A program made the position numbers and the translations under genes. A model generated the notes under the pieces. That model did no database searches, was not told where the DNA came from, and worked only from the letters and a program-made list of their open reading frames with translations. From NCBI RefSeq assembly GCF_000429905.1, contig NZ_AUCT01000011.1:62001-126000 (forward strand): DNA of 64,000 nt. The letters run 5' to 3'. This stretch comes from Desulfatibacillum aliphaticivorans DSM 15576 (GTDB lineage: Bacteria; Desulfobacterota; Desulfobacteria; Desulfobacterales; Desulfatibacillaceae). Shown one piece after another: positions 50,527 through 58,744 of the stretch (position 1 is its first letter; the number at the start of each line of letters is the position of its first letter).

Positions 50527-53148
50527 TTATTCAGATTTTTTATCGGTCATAGTGACCCCTTCATTATGGTCTTCAAGTTTATCCTTATCAATCGCTTTAA
50601 ACGCCGCCGCGGTTTTGATGTGCAGGTCGCGCTGGGGAAAGGGGATTTCGATCTTGCGCTCCCGGAACAGGCGGTCGATTTCAAAGCGCAGTTCGGTTTC
50701 CACGGACAAAAAATAATCCACATGGGTCCAGAACCGCACCCGGAACATGAGGGAGCTGTCGCCGAAATCCGTAAACAGGACGTCCGGTTTGGGGCGTTTG
50801 TAGATCCTGGGATTTTTGTCCACCACTTCCTGGAGGGTGTCCCGGACCAGGACGATGTCCGAGCCGTACGCCACGCCCACGTAAAGATTGCGTCGCACCT
50901 TGGGATCTTTGAAGCTCCAGTTGGTCACCTGGTTGCTGATCATGTCGGAATTGGGGATGATGAGGGATGCGTTGTCGTAGGTCTGCACCACGGTGGAGCG
51001 GACGTTGATTTTCTTGACCTCGCCCCAGGTTCCGTTGACTTCCAGGATGTCCCCCACCTGGATGGGCCTTTCGAACAAAAGAATCAGGCCGGACATGAAG
51101 TTGTTGAATATGGCCTGCAGCCCGAAACCGAGGCCGATGCCCAAAGCGCCGAAGACGACCGCCATGGACGTGCTGCTGACCCCCAACAGGGAGAGGGAAA
51201 GCAGGATGCCTATGGTCCAGATGGCGTAGGAAGCCAGGGTGGTCAGGGACTCCTGAAAACCGGTCTCCAGGCCGCTGTCCGCCAGGAACTTGTTCCTGAA
51301 GAGGTCGGCGAACACCCGGGCGAGGGCGTGGGTGCACCAGAGAGCCAGGACGGCGTACAAAATCCCCAGGATGCTGATGCTAATGCTGCCAATGACAATT
51401 TCACGGCTGATAACGTCAAAAATCACGGCAAAGGCTTTACGATCCACGTCCCAGGCCGCGAACAGCAGGGAGCACCCGGCCATAAACCAGCCCAGAAGGC
51501 CCATGCGCATGGTAAGCCATCGCACGGGCCGGGAGTCCGCGCTTTGCTCTTCCTGAACGCTTTTTTCATGCTCCCTGATCTGGAGGCGCCACTCATGGAG
51601 CACGCCGAAGGAGGCGAAGGCGCCCAGCGCCGTCCAGACCGTCAGTCCCCAGGAGGCCAGCCAGTAATGGGCAAAATAGGCGTAGGCCTGAAATTCCGCA
51701 ATCAGAGCGACCAGGGCTATTCCAAGTCCTGTCAGGGCCAGGCCTTTGGCCACGGCGTGCACGCCTTTGGTTCGCACGGTCCATCGCCAGGACAAGCCCG
51801 CCCAAATCATAACGCAAACGGCGATGACTACCCTGCCGAGCACGGCCAGGCCGCCTTCCACGCCCGAATTCCACCAAAGGACGGCATAGACGATCAAAAG
51901 AAATCGCAGCATCTTGGCCATTTTTTCAAACTTGTCAAAGGGGATGGAAAAGGAAAGCAGTTCCGGAGTCATGCGAGCCAGGCAGATCGCCCATCCCGTG
52001 ACCAGCCAGACGATCAGGGACGCTTTAACCGCCTTAAGAGTGGTTATGGAAGGCCAGGAGGCATGGATCTTTTCGTATCCGAACAGGAAAAGAATAAGGC
52101 AGACGAGAATCACGCTTTGATTAACCAGACACATTCCGGTCCAGCTCCACTTTTGCCGCTCCCTGTTGATGCCGTCCTTCCGGCTGTCCAGCATTTTACG
52201 CGCTCTTCGGCCTATCAAGTATGCAAAACCAAGCGTGAAAAAGAAAAAAAGCACCGCTGACCATACGACGAATTGTGCGCCTCCAGGGACCACTTGGCTC
52301 CAATACTCCTGTTGAAAAGGATGCTTAATCTTGAACGCCAGTTCGCCCAGCTCCCCCCAGAGCGTCTGAAAGCCGATGACGCTCCTGAACGGGGAGGATT
52401 TCTGAAAGACGTCCAGGTTTTTGGTTCGGGCCGACCTGTCTCGTAATTGCTGCAAAAAGTCGGAAAAGGCGTTGTTCACCTCTTCAAAAGAGGCGATGCG
52501 GCCGTTATAAATCCCTTCTATCTCCTGGAGTAAAGACTCCAGGGCGCCCAGGCTTTCCAGCAACGCGTCCAGTTCGTCCAAAGGAGGAGCGACGGCCTGA
52601 TTTCCCTGTCCCGCCTGGTTGGCGAGGGTCTGGCGCTGCTCCCGCCATCTTCTCAAGTGCTCCTGGGCCTGCCTTTTTGCGTTGGAGTATTTGGCCATTT
52701 CCTCCCTGAGCTCTTTCAGGCGGGAGGAAATGTTAAAGGAGGCGATGCGCTGGCCGGAATAGAGTTTTTGCAAGTCGTTGACATGGGCGTCGTCCAGCAG
52801 CAGCACCTGCTCGTAAGCGGCCAATTGAAGGCGATAGGAATTCAGCTCGGACTGGCTGGCGTCCTCCAGGTCCTTGAGAGCTGTGAGGCGCGCCTTATAC
52901 ATCTCCCGCTCCGCCTTAACCTCCTTTTGGCTTTTGCCTATATTTTCCTGCATATCTGCATAGATGGAAGGCTTTGTCGCAATCAGGCCTTCCGGAGGAG
53001 CTGTTAAGGCGGAGTCTTCGTCATTGGGGCCGGATAAAGCCGCCCCGGGACAGACCAGAAAACCCATCAGAATGAACGATAGAAACGCCCCAACAAGGAA
53101 AAAAAGACGAGGGAAAGTATTTTTTCCGGCAATCATGCTTTTCACCAT
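50527..53148 (-). CDS. Large MscS-family mechanosensitive channel (MscK/KefA-like)
   Basis: An 873-residue protein with a signal-like N-terminus, a periplasmic coiled-coil domain rich in Glu/Lys/Gln (about residues 60-260), about eight to ten TM helices, then the MscS pore and beta domain: LASYAIWTIGILLSLSLLGV, AVVFGALGIGLGFGLQAIFNNFMSGLILLFERPIQVGDILEVNG, IIPNSDMISNQVTNWSFKDP. It opens when membrane tension rises, releasing solutes after hypo-osmotic shock. The ATG at 53148 has AAAGG just upstream and lies 11 bp after the corA stop; in-frame GTG at 53169 would overlap corA. Confidence 0.9.
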   Translation of the reverse strand: MVKSMIAGKNTFPRLFFLVGAFLSFILMGFLVCPGAALSGPNDEDSALTAPPEGLIATKPSIYADMQENIGKSQKEVKAEREMYKARLTALKDLEDASQSELNSYRLQLAAYEQVLLLDDAHVNDLQKLYSGQRIASFNISSRLKELREEMAKYSNAKRQAQEHLRRWREQRQTLANQAGQGNQAVAPPLDELDALLESLGALESLLQEIEGIYNGRIASFEEVNNAFSDFLQQLRDRSARTKNLDVFQKSSPFRSVIGFQTLWGELGELAFKIKHPFQQEYWSQVVPGGAQFVVWSAVLFFFFTLGFAYLIGRRARKMLDSRKDGINRERQKWSWTGMCLVNQSVILVCLILFLFGYEKIHASWPSITTLKAVKASLIVWLVTGWAICLARMTPELLSFSIPFDKFEKMAKMLRFLLIVYAVLWWNSGVEGGLAVLGRVVIAVCVMIWAGLSWRWTVRTKGVHAVAKGLALTGLGIALVALIAEFQAYAYFAHYWLASWGLTVWTALGAFASFGVLHEWRLQIREHEKSVQEEQSADSRPVRWLTMRMGLLGWFMAGCSLLFAAWDVDRKAFAVIFDVISREIVIGSISISILGILYAVLALWCTHALARVFADLFRNKFLADSGLETGFQESLTTLASYAIWTIGILLSLSLLGVSSTSMAVVFGALGIGLGFGLQAIFNNFMSGLILLFERPIQVGDILEVNGTWGEVKKINVRSTVVQTYDNASLIIPNSDMISNQVTNWSFKDPKVRRNLYVGVAYGSDIVLVRDTLQEVVDKNPRIYKRPKPDVLFTDFGDSSLMFRVRFWTHVDYFLSVETELRFEIDRLFRERKIEIPFPQRDLHIKTAAAFKAIDKDKLEDHNEGVTMTDKKSE

Positions 53149-53159
53149 ATCACCTTTGA

Positions 53160-54200
53160 TTACAGCCACTTTTTCTTTTTAAACCACCAGACCATTCCAA
53201 GGCCCATGATAATCACGATAATCCAGAATACGGGATAGGCCGCCTTCCATTCCAGTTCGGGCATATATTTGAAATTCATGCCGTATATGCCCGCCAAAAA
53301 GGTCATGGGAATGAATATGGTCGAAATGACCGTGAGCACCCGCATCACGTCGTTCATTTTATTGCTCAGGCTGGAAAGCTGGGTGTCCTGGATGCTTGCC
53401 AGCATTTCCCGGAAATTCTCCACGGTGTCCGCCAATTGGGCGGCGTGATCCAGGACGTCCCGGAAAAACACGGAAACCTCCCTGGAAACCAGCCCGGAAT
53501 CGCTCCTTTGAATGCGCCCGATCATTTCCCGCAGCGGCCAGACCGACTTGCGCAACCGGAATACCTCGCCTTTCAGCGCATGAATGCCATGGATGGTTTC
53601 GCCGTAATAATCCTCCAGGGCGCTTTCCTGAAGCGCCTCCAATCTTTCGTTAATGCTTTCCATCACATGATAATGGCTGTCCACCACGATGTCCATAAGC
53701 GCATAGCACAAATATCCGGCGCCCAACCTCCTGATGCGCCCCTTCCCCTTCATGATCCGCTCTTTGATGGAATCAAACAAAGGGCTGGGATTTTCCTGAA
53801 AGGAAATCACATAGCCGGGCCCCAGGATCAGGCAGATCTGTTCGTCATAAGGATGCATGGCGCGCATGGCGGCGAAAATGTAATCCCCGTAATCCTCCAC
53901 CTTGAGGCGCTGCATGGTGTGCACAATGTCTTCCATCACCAGGGGATGAAGCTCAAAAATCCTGCCCAGATTTTCCACCAGGGCAAGGTCATGCACTCCG
54001 GTCACCTGTATCCAAGTAACGCGATCCTTATTCTCAGGAACCGCTATCTGCAGGTTGCGGACGTCCACGGAAACTTCCTCCGCTTCCTGCTCCGAGTATT
54101 GAATCATGGAGACTGTCGCCTCGCCGGCCTGCTCCTTTCCCACATAGACCATGGTTCCGGGGGGCAGCCCCGCCTTTTTGGACGCACGATTTTTAAACAT
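53160..54200 (-). CDS. corA: CorA-type Mg2+/Co2+ transporter
   Basis: A 346-residue protein. The large cytoplasmic domain includes PPGTMVYVGKE and LHPLVMEDIVHTMQRLKVEDYGDYIF. Two C-terminal TM helices follow, the first ending in the selectivity motif GIYGMNF, and the tail ends in the basic KKKKWL. It conducts Mg2+ (also Co2+, Ni2+). The ATG at 54200 follows CGGAGG at very short spacing; an ATG at 54242 is possible but lacks a site. Probably co-transcribed with the MscS-type gene. Confidence 0.93.
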   Translation of the reverse strand: MFKNRASKKAGLPPGTMVYVGKEQAGEATVSMIQYSEQEAEEVSVDVRNLQIAVPENKDRVTWIQVTGVHDLALVENLGRIFELHPLVMEDIVHTMQRLKVEDYGDYIFAAMRAMHPYDEQICLILGPGYVISFQENPSPLFDSIKERIMKGKGRIRRLGAGYLCYALMDIVVDSHYHVMESINERLEALQESALEDYYGETIHGIHALKGEVFRLRKSVWPLREMIGRIQRSDSGLVSREVSVFFRDVLDHAAQLADTVENFREMLASIQDTQLSSLSNKMNDVMRVLTVISTIFIPMTFLAGIYGMNFKYMPELEWKAAYPVFWIIVIIMGLGMVWWFKKKKWL

Positions 54201-54428
54201 GTTCCTCCGATTCCCGGCTAAAAGAGTTTGGAGCGGCGCCATAGGCGGCTACGGCGCCATCCCGTATGGCGAATATGACGCTTCGGATTTTCAACCATTA
54301 TATTACGAAGATATATAATCCCGGGCAAGGGAAAAATCAGGATGGCAGTGACGAGGAAGGCGGTCGAACATGGCGGAGATTAAACGAACAGCCCTCCTTT
54401 GATCCGTATGACATAGAGACGCAATTCT

Positions 54429-54785
54429 TTACAAAAGAGTTCGATAATCGGCGTTGAGGGCCTGGGCCAGGCGTTTGGCCCGCTCCCTGCCGATGGTGCG
54501 CTTGCCGCGCTCCATTTGGGAAATGTTGCTTTGGGGGATTCCTGTGAGGTCGGATAGCTGCTTCTGGGTGAGGCCTTCCCGGTAACGCAAGCCGGACAGG
54601 ACGGAGCCCGGCAATTCGTCGTCGGAATATTCGGAAAAAACCTCGCGCCACGGCGTGGATTCCTCCACCTCCGTAAAGCCCAGAGACTCCAGGGCTTCCA
54701 TGGCCTTCTCCAGGTTCTCGGCGGGACCGACAGCCCGGATCGGAACATAGGCCTTTTTAGTACGGCGCTTTTTCGTGGGTTCCAA
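54429..54785 (-). CDS. XRE-family antitoxin
   Basis: A 118-residue protein with a basic start (MEPTKKRRTKKAY), a toxin-binding middle region and a C-terminal XRE helix-turn-helix (YREGLTQKQLSDLTGIPQSNISQMERGKRTIGRERAKRLAQAL, about residues 68-111). The TTG start at 54785 is preceded by GGAGG at nine bases and overlaps the toxin gene by 29 bp. It would neutralise the toxin and repress the operon. Confidence 0.87.
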   Translation of the reverse strand: MEPTKKRRTKKAYVPIRAVGPAENLEKAMEALESLGFTEVEESTPWREVFSEYSDDELPGSVLSGLRYREGLTQKQLSDLTGIPQSNISQMERGKRTIGRERAKRLAQALNADYRTLL

Positions 54786-55044
54786 CGTAGATTACCTCCA
54801 CAATGCGGATTCTCTTGTCCAAAACTTCCCACACCGCCACATAGGTGGGCCGACCCTTTTTCAAATGGCAGTGATGCCTGGCTTGGGACAGCTTGCCGTA
54901 ATTAGGCCACCCGGCGGCTGCAGGGCCGTTGGCTTCAATATCCCGGACAAGAGCGATCAAGGATTGCCTTGCCCGCCCGGGCAGTTTTTCGGCGCCTTTT
55001 CTCGCCTTTCCGGAAAAGAAAACCTCCCAGCCTGTTTTCTCCAA
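54757..55044 (-). CDS. RelE/ParE-family toxin
   Basis: A 95-residue basic protein: GWEVFFSGKARKGAEKLPGRARQSLIALVRDIEANG, then the Lys/Arg-rich beta sheet CHLKKGRPTYVAVWEVLDKRIRIVEVIYVGTHEKAPY. This fits RelE-type mRNA interferases. The toxin precedes the antitoxin (HigBA-like order). The start is TTG at 55044 with AGGAGG six bases upstream. Confidence 0.87.
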   Translation of the reverse strand: MEKTGWEVFFSGKARKGAEKLPGRARQSLIALVRDIEANGPAAAGWPNYGKLSQARHHCHLKKGRPTYVAVWEVLDKRIRIVEVIYVGTHEKAPY

Positions 55045-55355
55045 AATATACCTCCTATAGATATATTGTCAATGCTGTATTGCGAACATCTCCTAAACTG
55101 TAGCCAAATCAGGTCGATTTTTATCTTCGCCTCTGCCCCCCTGCCATTTTGACAAAGCATTTGGGCTTCGGACAATATTACTCGCGTTTCTCTCAATATT
55201 TCAAATCACTAAGCCCCATATATGGGACATCTTGTATATATAAGAAAAGGACTGGGTCCCCGCTTGCGGGCGATCCTGAAAAGAAGCAGATCGCCATTGC
55301 AGGGATGACGAGCTGTTTGGGAGATGGCAAATTTGCTGGGGATTTCGCTGCATTT

Positions 55356-55417
55356 TGTTGGGTTTCGCAAGCTCAACCCAACCTACGCCTTTTACTGTAA
55401 AAATAGTAGGTTGGGTA
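55356..55417. repeat. GTAGGTTGGG-type hairpin element
   Basis: GTTGGGTT (55357-55364) pairs with AACCCAAC (55375-55382), and the following CAACCTAC pairs with GTAGGTTG near 55406-55413, so two alternative stems share one arm. Confidence 0.6.
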
Positions 55418-55578
55418 GAGAGTGCAGAAAATTTTCCAATTGCGGGAAGGCTGTTCTTGCCAAAAAATGGAGTCGAGATTCAAGAAGCATAACTCGAAAC
55501 CCAACATCATAGGTCCGTCACGGCCCATTGCATATAGGCGCCGAGATAGTGCATTTAACCGAATCCGATCATTAAACA

Positions 55579-55628
55579 GGGTGGCCCGGGCATGCAATGC
55601 CTGGGGCCGGAGGCCAAAAGGCGCGGCC
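55579..55628 (+). repeat. Two-hairpin repeat, copy 8
   Basis: GGGTGG, stem I CCCGGGCAT/ATGCCTGGG (one G-U pair), stem II GGCC-GGA-GGCC, tail AAAAGGCGCGGCC. The core ATTATGGAAATCAGGGATG follows. Left end of an inverted pair with copy 9. Confidence 0.8.
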
Positions 55629-55745
55629 CGGAAGATTATGGAAATCAGGGATGGCCGGCGGGCGTATGGCGTTGGTTGAATCCCTTTTTTTGGTTTTGGA
55701 TGGAACACTCGCCCGCAGGAATACTATAGTTTCTTTCAACTAACG

Positions 55746-55802
55746 GGTCGCACCTTTTGCGCTTGCGCGCCCTGGCAGGATACGGCTCTGCCAGGGCTGC
55801 CC
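55746..55802 (-). repeat. Two-hairpin repeat, copy 9
   Basis: Minus-strand reading: GTGGGCAG, stem I CCCTGGCAG/CTGCCAGGG, stem II GCGC-GCAA-GCGC, tail AAAAGGTGCGACC. Right end of an inverted pair with copy 8. Confidence 0.8.
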
Positions 55803-55958
55803 ACTGACGGGCTGTTTGGGCGGTGGTGCGTTTATCGGGGAATTTCGGCCAATCCAAAGAACGGGCAGGGCAAATTGTCGGGTCGCTCCGCATGGAGATT
55901 TGGGGAGTCCTTATCATTCCCGGCGGGCCTGGGGCCTTTGGATTTCAATCCCCCCTAC

Positions 55959-56034
55959 ATGGCTTCGCGTGACCCGACCTACAAAATCACCTTAAATTTT
56001 AAGCTGTTATGTAGGTCGGGTCACGCAAAGCTGT
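55959..56034. repeat. 25-bp inverted repeat with AT-rich loop
   Basis: 55959-55983 and 56010-56034 are inverted copies; 17 central bases (CGTGACCCGACCTACA and complement) match exactly, with a few changes outside, and GATTTCA/TGAAATC extends the arms. The 26-base loop contains TTAAATTTTAA. It could be a folded mobile-element remnant or a bidirectional hairpin. Confidence 0.65.
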
Positions 56035-56217
56035 GAAATCCCATCGGAATACCAAGGACGCTGCTTTACCGCATCCAAATTCAAGAAGCACGACGTCCGT
56101 GCGCAGCGACCCGACATTTTGGATTTTCATCATGCGAATAAATGAGGTCAAATCCACGTTTGACCTTTGAACGCCGGAAAAAATTCTCGAAAGCCATTTG
56201 CCTCGCCCCGAAAAGAC

Positions 56218-56248
56218 AAAGCCCGCTCCGGGTAAGAAAGCGGGCTTT
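56218..56248 (-). terminator. Hairpin terminator after the carboxyltransferase gene
   Basis: AAAGCCCGC (56218-56226) and GCGGGCTTT (56240-56248) are perfect inverted arms with a 13-base loop. On the minus strand the stem is followed by GTCTTTT. It is 33 bp after the minus-strand stop. Confidence 0.75.
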
Positions 56249-56281
56249 GCAGGAAGATCGATTAATACAAAGGCGTCGGCG

Positions 56282-57844
56282 TTAGAACTTGGTGGGCCAG
56301 TTGGCCAGCTTGTGTTCGCTGACGCCGCCGTTCTTGGAATCCAGGCAGACGTCCAATGCCTTGGTGATGTAATTGCGCGTCTGCGCAGGATCGATGACGT
56401 CGTGAATGGTGTGCATACCGGCGGCGCCAAAGGGAGAGGCGTCGTCCACCATGGAGTCCACCATGCCCTGCCATTTTTCCTTGTCCTGCTTGGTTTCAGG
56501 CTCTTTGCCGCCGAAGACCACGTTGGCGGCGATTTGCGGGTCCACAAAGCTCATTTCCGCCGTGGGCCAGGCCACCAGAAAATCCGCGCCGCATCCGGAG
56601 CCGCACATGTTCCAGAAAGCCATGCCGTAGGTCTTGCGGACGATGATGGAAATCTTGGGAACCGTGACCAGGGCCAACGCGTTCATGTAGTTCATGACGC
56701 GTGCGGCAACCCGGTTCTTTTCCGCTCTGGTCCCGACCAAAAAGCCCGGGATGTCGTGCAGGAAAACCAGGGGAATGTTAAAGGAATCGCACAGGCACAA
56801 AAAGCTGATGACCTTGTCGATGCCGTCCGTATCCATGGCGCCCGCCTGGAAAGAAGGCTGGTTGGCCACAAAGCCCACTACCCGGCCGTCCACGCGGCCC
56901 AGGGTGGTGATGACGGTCTTGCCGAAATCCCCCTTGATGGGGAACAGGCTGTCCTTATCCACTATGCGTTTGAGAATCTTGTGCATGTCGTAGGCGCGAT
57001 TGCGTTTTTCGGGCAAAAGATCCAGGATCGTGTCCATTTCCTCTCCCGAACCTTCTGGAACCTCCGCCATGGGCGGCAATTCTTCATTATGGGAGGGCAT
57101 GTACGAAAGAAACCTGGAGATAATCTCAAAACAGTGCTCCTCATTGTCGGCCACGGCGTCGGCCATGCCCGTAATCTTGGAGTGCACCTGCCAGCCGCCT
57201 AATTCTTCGTCCGTGACCTTTTCGCCCAAAGCGATTTCCAAAACCCGGGGGCCGGAAACGCCCATGCCCGAGCCTTTCACCTGCACCACAAAATCGGCAA
57301 GGCAGGCCATCCAGGTGGGCATGCCGTAGCACTCGCCCATGACTCCCGCGATCATGGGAGACTGGCGGACGCGGCTCATGGCCCATAAGAAGGTTTCCAT
57401 CCCGCCGCCGCCCACGGAGGCCAGGCCCTTGGAGCCCATGATGTCGGGCATGCGGGCGCCGCCGGATTCCCCCAGATATATAAGAGGATGGCCGCGTCTG
57501 GCGGACATAATCTTCAACTCGGTTTCCTTTTTGCCGGCCACCCGGCTGGTGGTGGCCGCCAGGACCGTAAAATCGTTGGCCAGGACGATCACCCGGCGGC
57601 CGTCGACTTTTCCGTATCCGGCTATCTTGCTGTCCGCGGGAGTCTTGTCTTCCATGCCCGGCATGTCCGAATGATTGAACATGCCCACTTCAAAAAAGGA
57701 ATCCTCATCCAGGAGTTTGGCGATGCGCTCCCTGGCGCTCAACCTGCCTTTGGCGTGCTGCTTGGCGACCTTGTCCGGCCCTCCCATGGCAAGGGCTTGT
57801 TCACGTTTTTGAGCCAGTTTTTCCATTTCTTTTTCAAAGGCCAC
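56282..57844 (-). CDS. Acyl-CoA carboxylase carboxyltransferase subunit (PccB/MmdA type)
   Basis: A 520-residue carboxyltransferase. Motifs include AKGRLSARERIAKLLDEDSFFEVG, KIMSARRGHPLIYLGESGGARMPD, MGECYGMPTWMACLADFV, VGFVANQP, FNIPLVFLHDIPGFLVGTRAEKNRVAARVMNYMNAL and the final oxyanion-hole region. It transfers CO2 between carboxybiotin and an acyl-CoA, either as a carboxylase or a sodium-pump decarboxylase. No biotin carboxylase or biotin-carrier gene is nearby, so the partner lies elsewhere. The GTG at 57844 follows GGGAGG at eight bases; the longer frame to 57946 would run through a palindromic operator and is rejected. Confidence 0.9.
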   Translation of the reverse strand: MAFEKEMEKLAQKREQALAMGGPDKVAKQHAKGRLSARERIAKLLDEDSFFEVGMFNHSDMPGMEDKTPADSKIAGYGKVDGRRVIVLANDFTVLAATTSRVAGKKETELKIMSARRGHPLIYLGESGGARMPDIMGSKGLASVGGGGMETFLWAMSRVRQSPMIAGVMGECYGMPTWMACLADFVVQVKGSGMGVSGPRVLEIALGEKVTDEELGGWQVHSKITGMADAVADNEEHCFEIISRFLSYMPSHNEELPPMAEVPEGSGEEMDTILDLLPEKRNRAYDMHKILKRIVDKDSLFPIKGDFGKTVITTLGRVDGRVVGFVANQPSFQAGAMDTDGIDKVISFLCLCDSFNIPLVFLHDIPGFLVGTRAEKNRVAARVMNYMNALALVTVPKISIIVRKTYGMAFWNMCGSGCGADFLVAWPTAEMSFVDPQIAANVVFGGKEPETKQDKEKWQGMVDSMVDDASPFGAAGMHTIHDVIDPAQTRNYITKALDVCLDSKNGGVSEHKLANWPTKF

Positions 57845-57902
57845 AGCGATTACCTCCCGGATTCTACGTTGATTTATAAGGGGCTTAAGCCCGCGGATTG
57901 TT

Positions 57903-57918
57903 CCGAACGATCGTTCGG
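57903..57918. promoter_or_regulatory. 16-bp palindrome upstream of the carboxyltransferase gene
   Basis: CCGAACGATCGTTCGG is a perfect palindrome 59 bp upstream of the carboxyltransferase start codon. Size and symmetry fit a TetR-family operator, though its sequence differs from the AT-rich dyad in front of the TetR gene. Confidence 0.65.
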
Positions 57919-57988
57919 TTTTTTTCATAGCAGATGCCGCCGCCAATGTAAATGTCTGGGAAGAGAAAAAATGATGCCTTCCAGGCCT

Positions 57989-58035
57989 TGACAGGTTTAA
58001 ACATATGTTTTAAACTTTTGTTTAAAACAATACTA
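57989..58035 (+). promoter_or_regulatory. TetR-gene promoter with GTTTAAAC operator repeats
   Basis: TTGACA (57989-57994), a 17-bp spacer and TAAACT (58012-58017) form a likely promoter. GTTTAAACATATGTTTTAAAC in the spacer and -10 is an imperfect palindrome, and GTTTAAAAC follows at 58020-58028, so three half-site pairs occupy the promoter. Autorepression by the TetR product is likely. Confidence 0.65.
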
Positions 58036-58054
58036 TAAGATTCAAGGAATTGCC

Positions 58055-58738
58055 ATGACAACCGATAAAAAAAGCACCAAAGTCAAAATCCTGGAAGCCG
58101 CCGGGGAGGTGTTCGCCCAAAAAGGATACGCAGGGGCCACGGTGAGGGAAATTTGCGATCTGGCGGGCGCCAATGTAGCTTCGGTGAATTACTATTACGG
58201 CGGCAAGGAAGGGCTGTACAAGGAATTGTGCCATCATTTGTTCGCCGACGTTTTTGAACAGTTCCCGGTTACAAAGGACTTTCCGGAAGGAACCGGTCCG
58301 GAGGAGCGTTTGGCTTTTTTTGTGGAAGGCATGTTGAATCGTTTGCTGGAGCATGCCCAGGAAGGCGGTCTCCCGAAAAAGTCACAGCTTTTGGCCAGGG
58401 AGCTTGCGGCGCCGACCAAGGTGATGGACAGTCTGGTGGAGACTTTCGTCCGCCCAACAGCCGGTCAGGCCATGGACCTGATCCGGCGGATTCTTGGCCC
58501 GAAAGTTCCTGAGAAGGAAGCGGCCAAATGCCTGCTTAGCATGGTGGGCCAGTGCGTTTATTATAGTCTGGCCCGGCCCATTTTCTCCCGGCTGAAGTTA
58601 TTGGATTTGAATGAACCGGGCATTGTTCAGGAGTTGGCTGAACACATCACCCGTTTTTCGCTGGGCGGCATGGCCGCCGTGCGGCGGGAAGCGGAAGGCG
58701 ATACAGTGTCGGACCGGGTCCGGGCAGGGAAGGGATAG
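58055..58738 (+). CDS. TetR/AcrR-family regulator (CecR-like)
   Basis: A 227-residue regulator with helix-turn-helix KVKILEAAGEVFAQKGYAGATVREICDLAGANVASVNYYYGGKEGLYKEL (about residues 9-58) and a C-terminal ligand domain with RPTAGQAMDLIRRILG. It is followed after 6 bp by the HlyD-type gene and so probably controls the efflux operon downstream, as CecR-like regulators do with HlyD/ABC-2 exporters, and perhaps the divergent carboxyltransferase. AAGGAA precedes the ATG. Confidence 0.9.
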   Translation: MTTDKKSTKVKILEAAGEVFAQKGYAGATVREICDLAGANVASVNYYYGGKEGLYKELCHHLFADVFEQFPVTKDFPEGTGPEERLAFFVEGMLNRLLEHAQEGGLPKKSQLLARELAAPTKVMDSLVETFVRPTAGQAMDLIRRILGPKVPEKEAAKCLLSMVGQCVYYSLARPIFSRLKLLDLNEPGIVQELAEHITRFSLGGMAAVRREAEGDTVSDRVRAGKG

Positions 58739-58744
58739 CGTGAC

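Larger units (their letters stand above)
55045..56281. repeat. 1.2-kb gene-free repeat-rich region
   Basis: Between the toxin-antitoxin pair and the carboxyltransferase. It holds a GTTGGGTT/AACCCAAC hairpin element (55356-55417), an inverted pair of two-hairpin repeats (55579-55628, 55746-55802), a long inverted repeat around TGTAGGTCGGGTCACGC (55959-56034) and a terminator (56218-56248). No credible gene. Confidence 0.7.

Noticed and set aside
50566..52260. 564-codon open frame on the plus strand opposite the MscS gene
   Set aside because: Shadow of the MscS gene; composition rich in Gly, Gln and His without any domain pattern.
55045..56281. Insertion sequence remnant with transposase
   Set aside because: Inverted repeats exist, but no frame in any direction shows a transposase motif.
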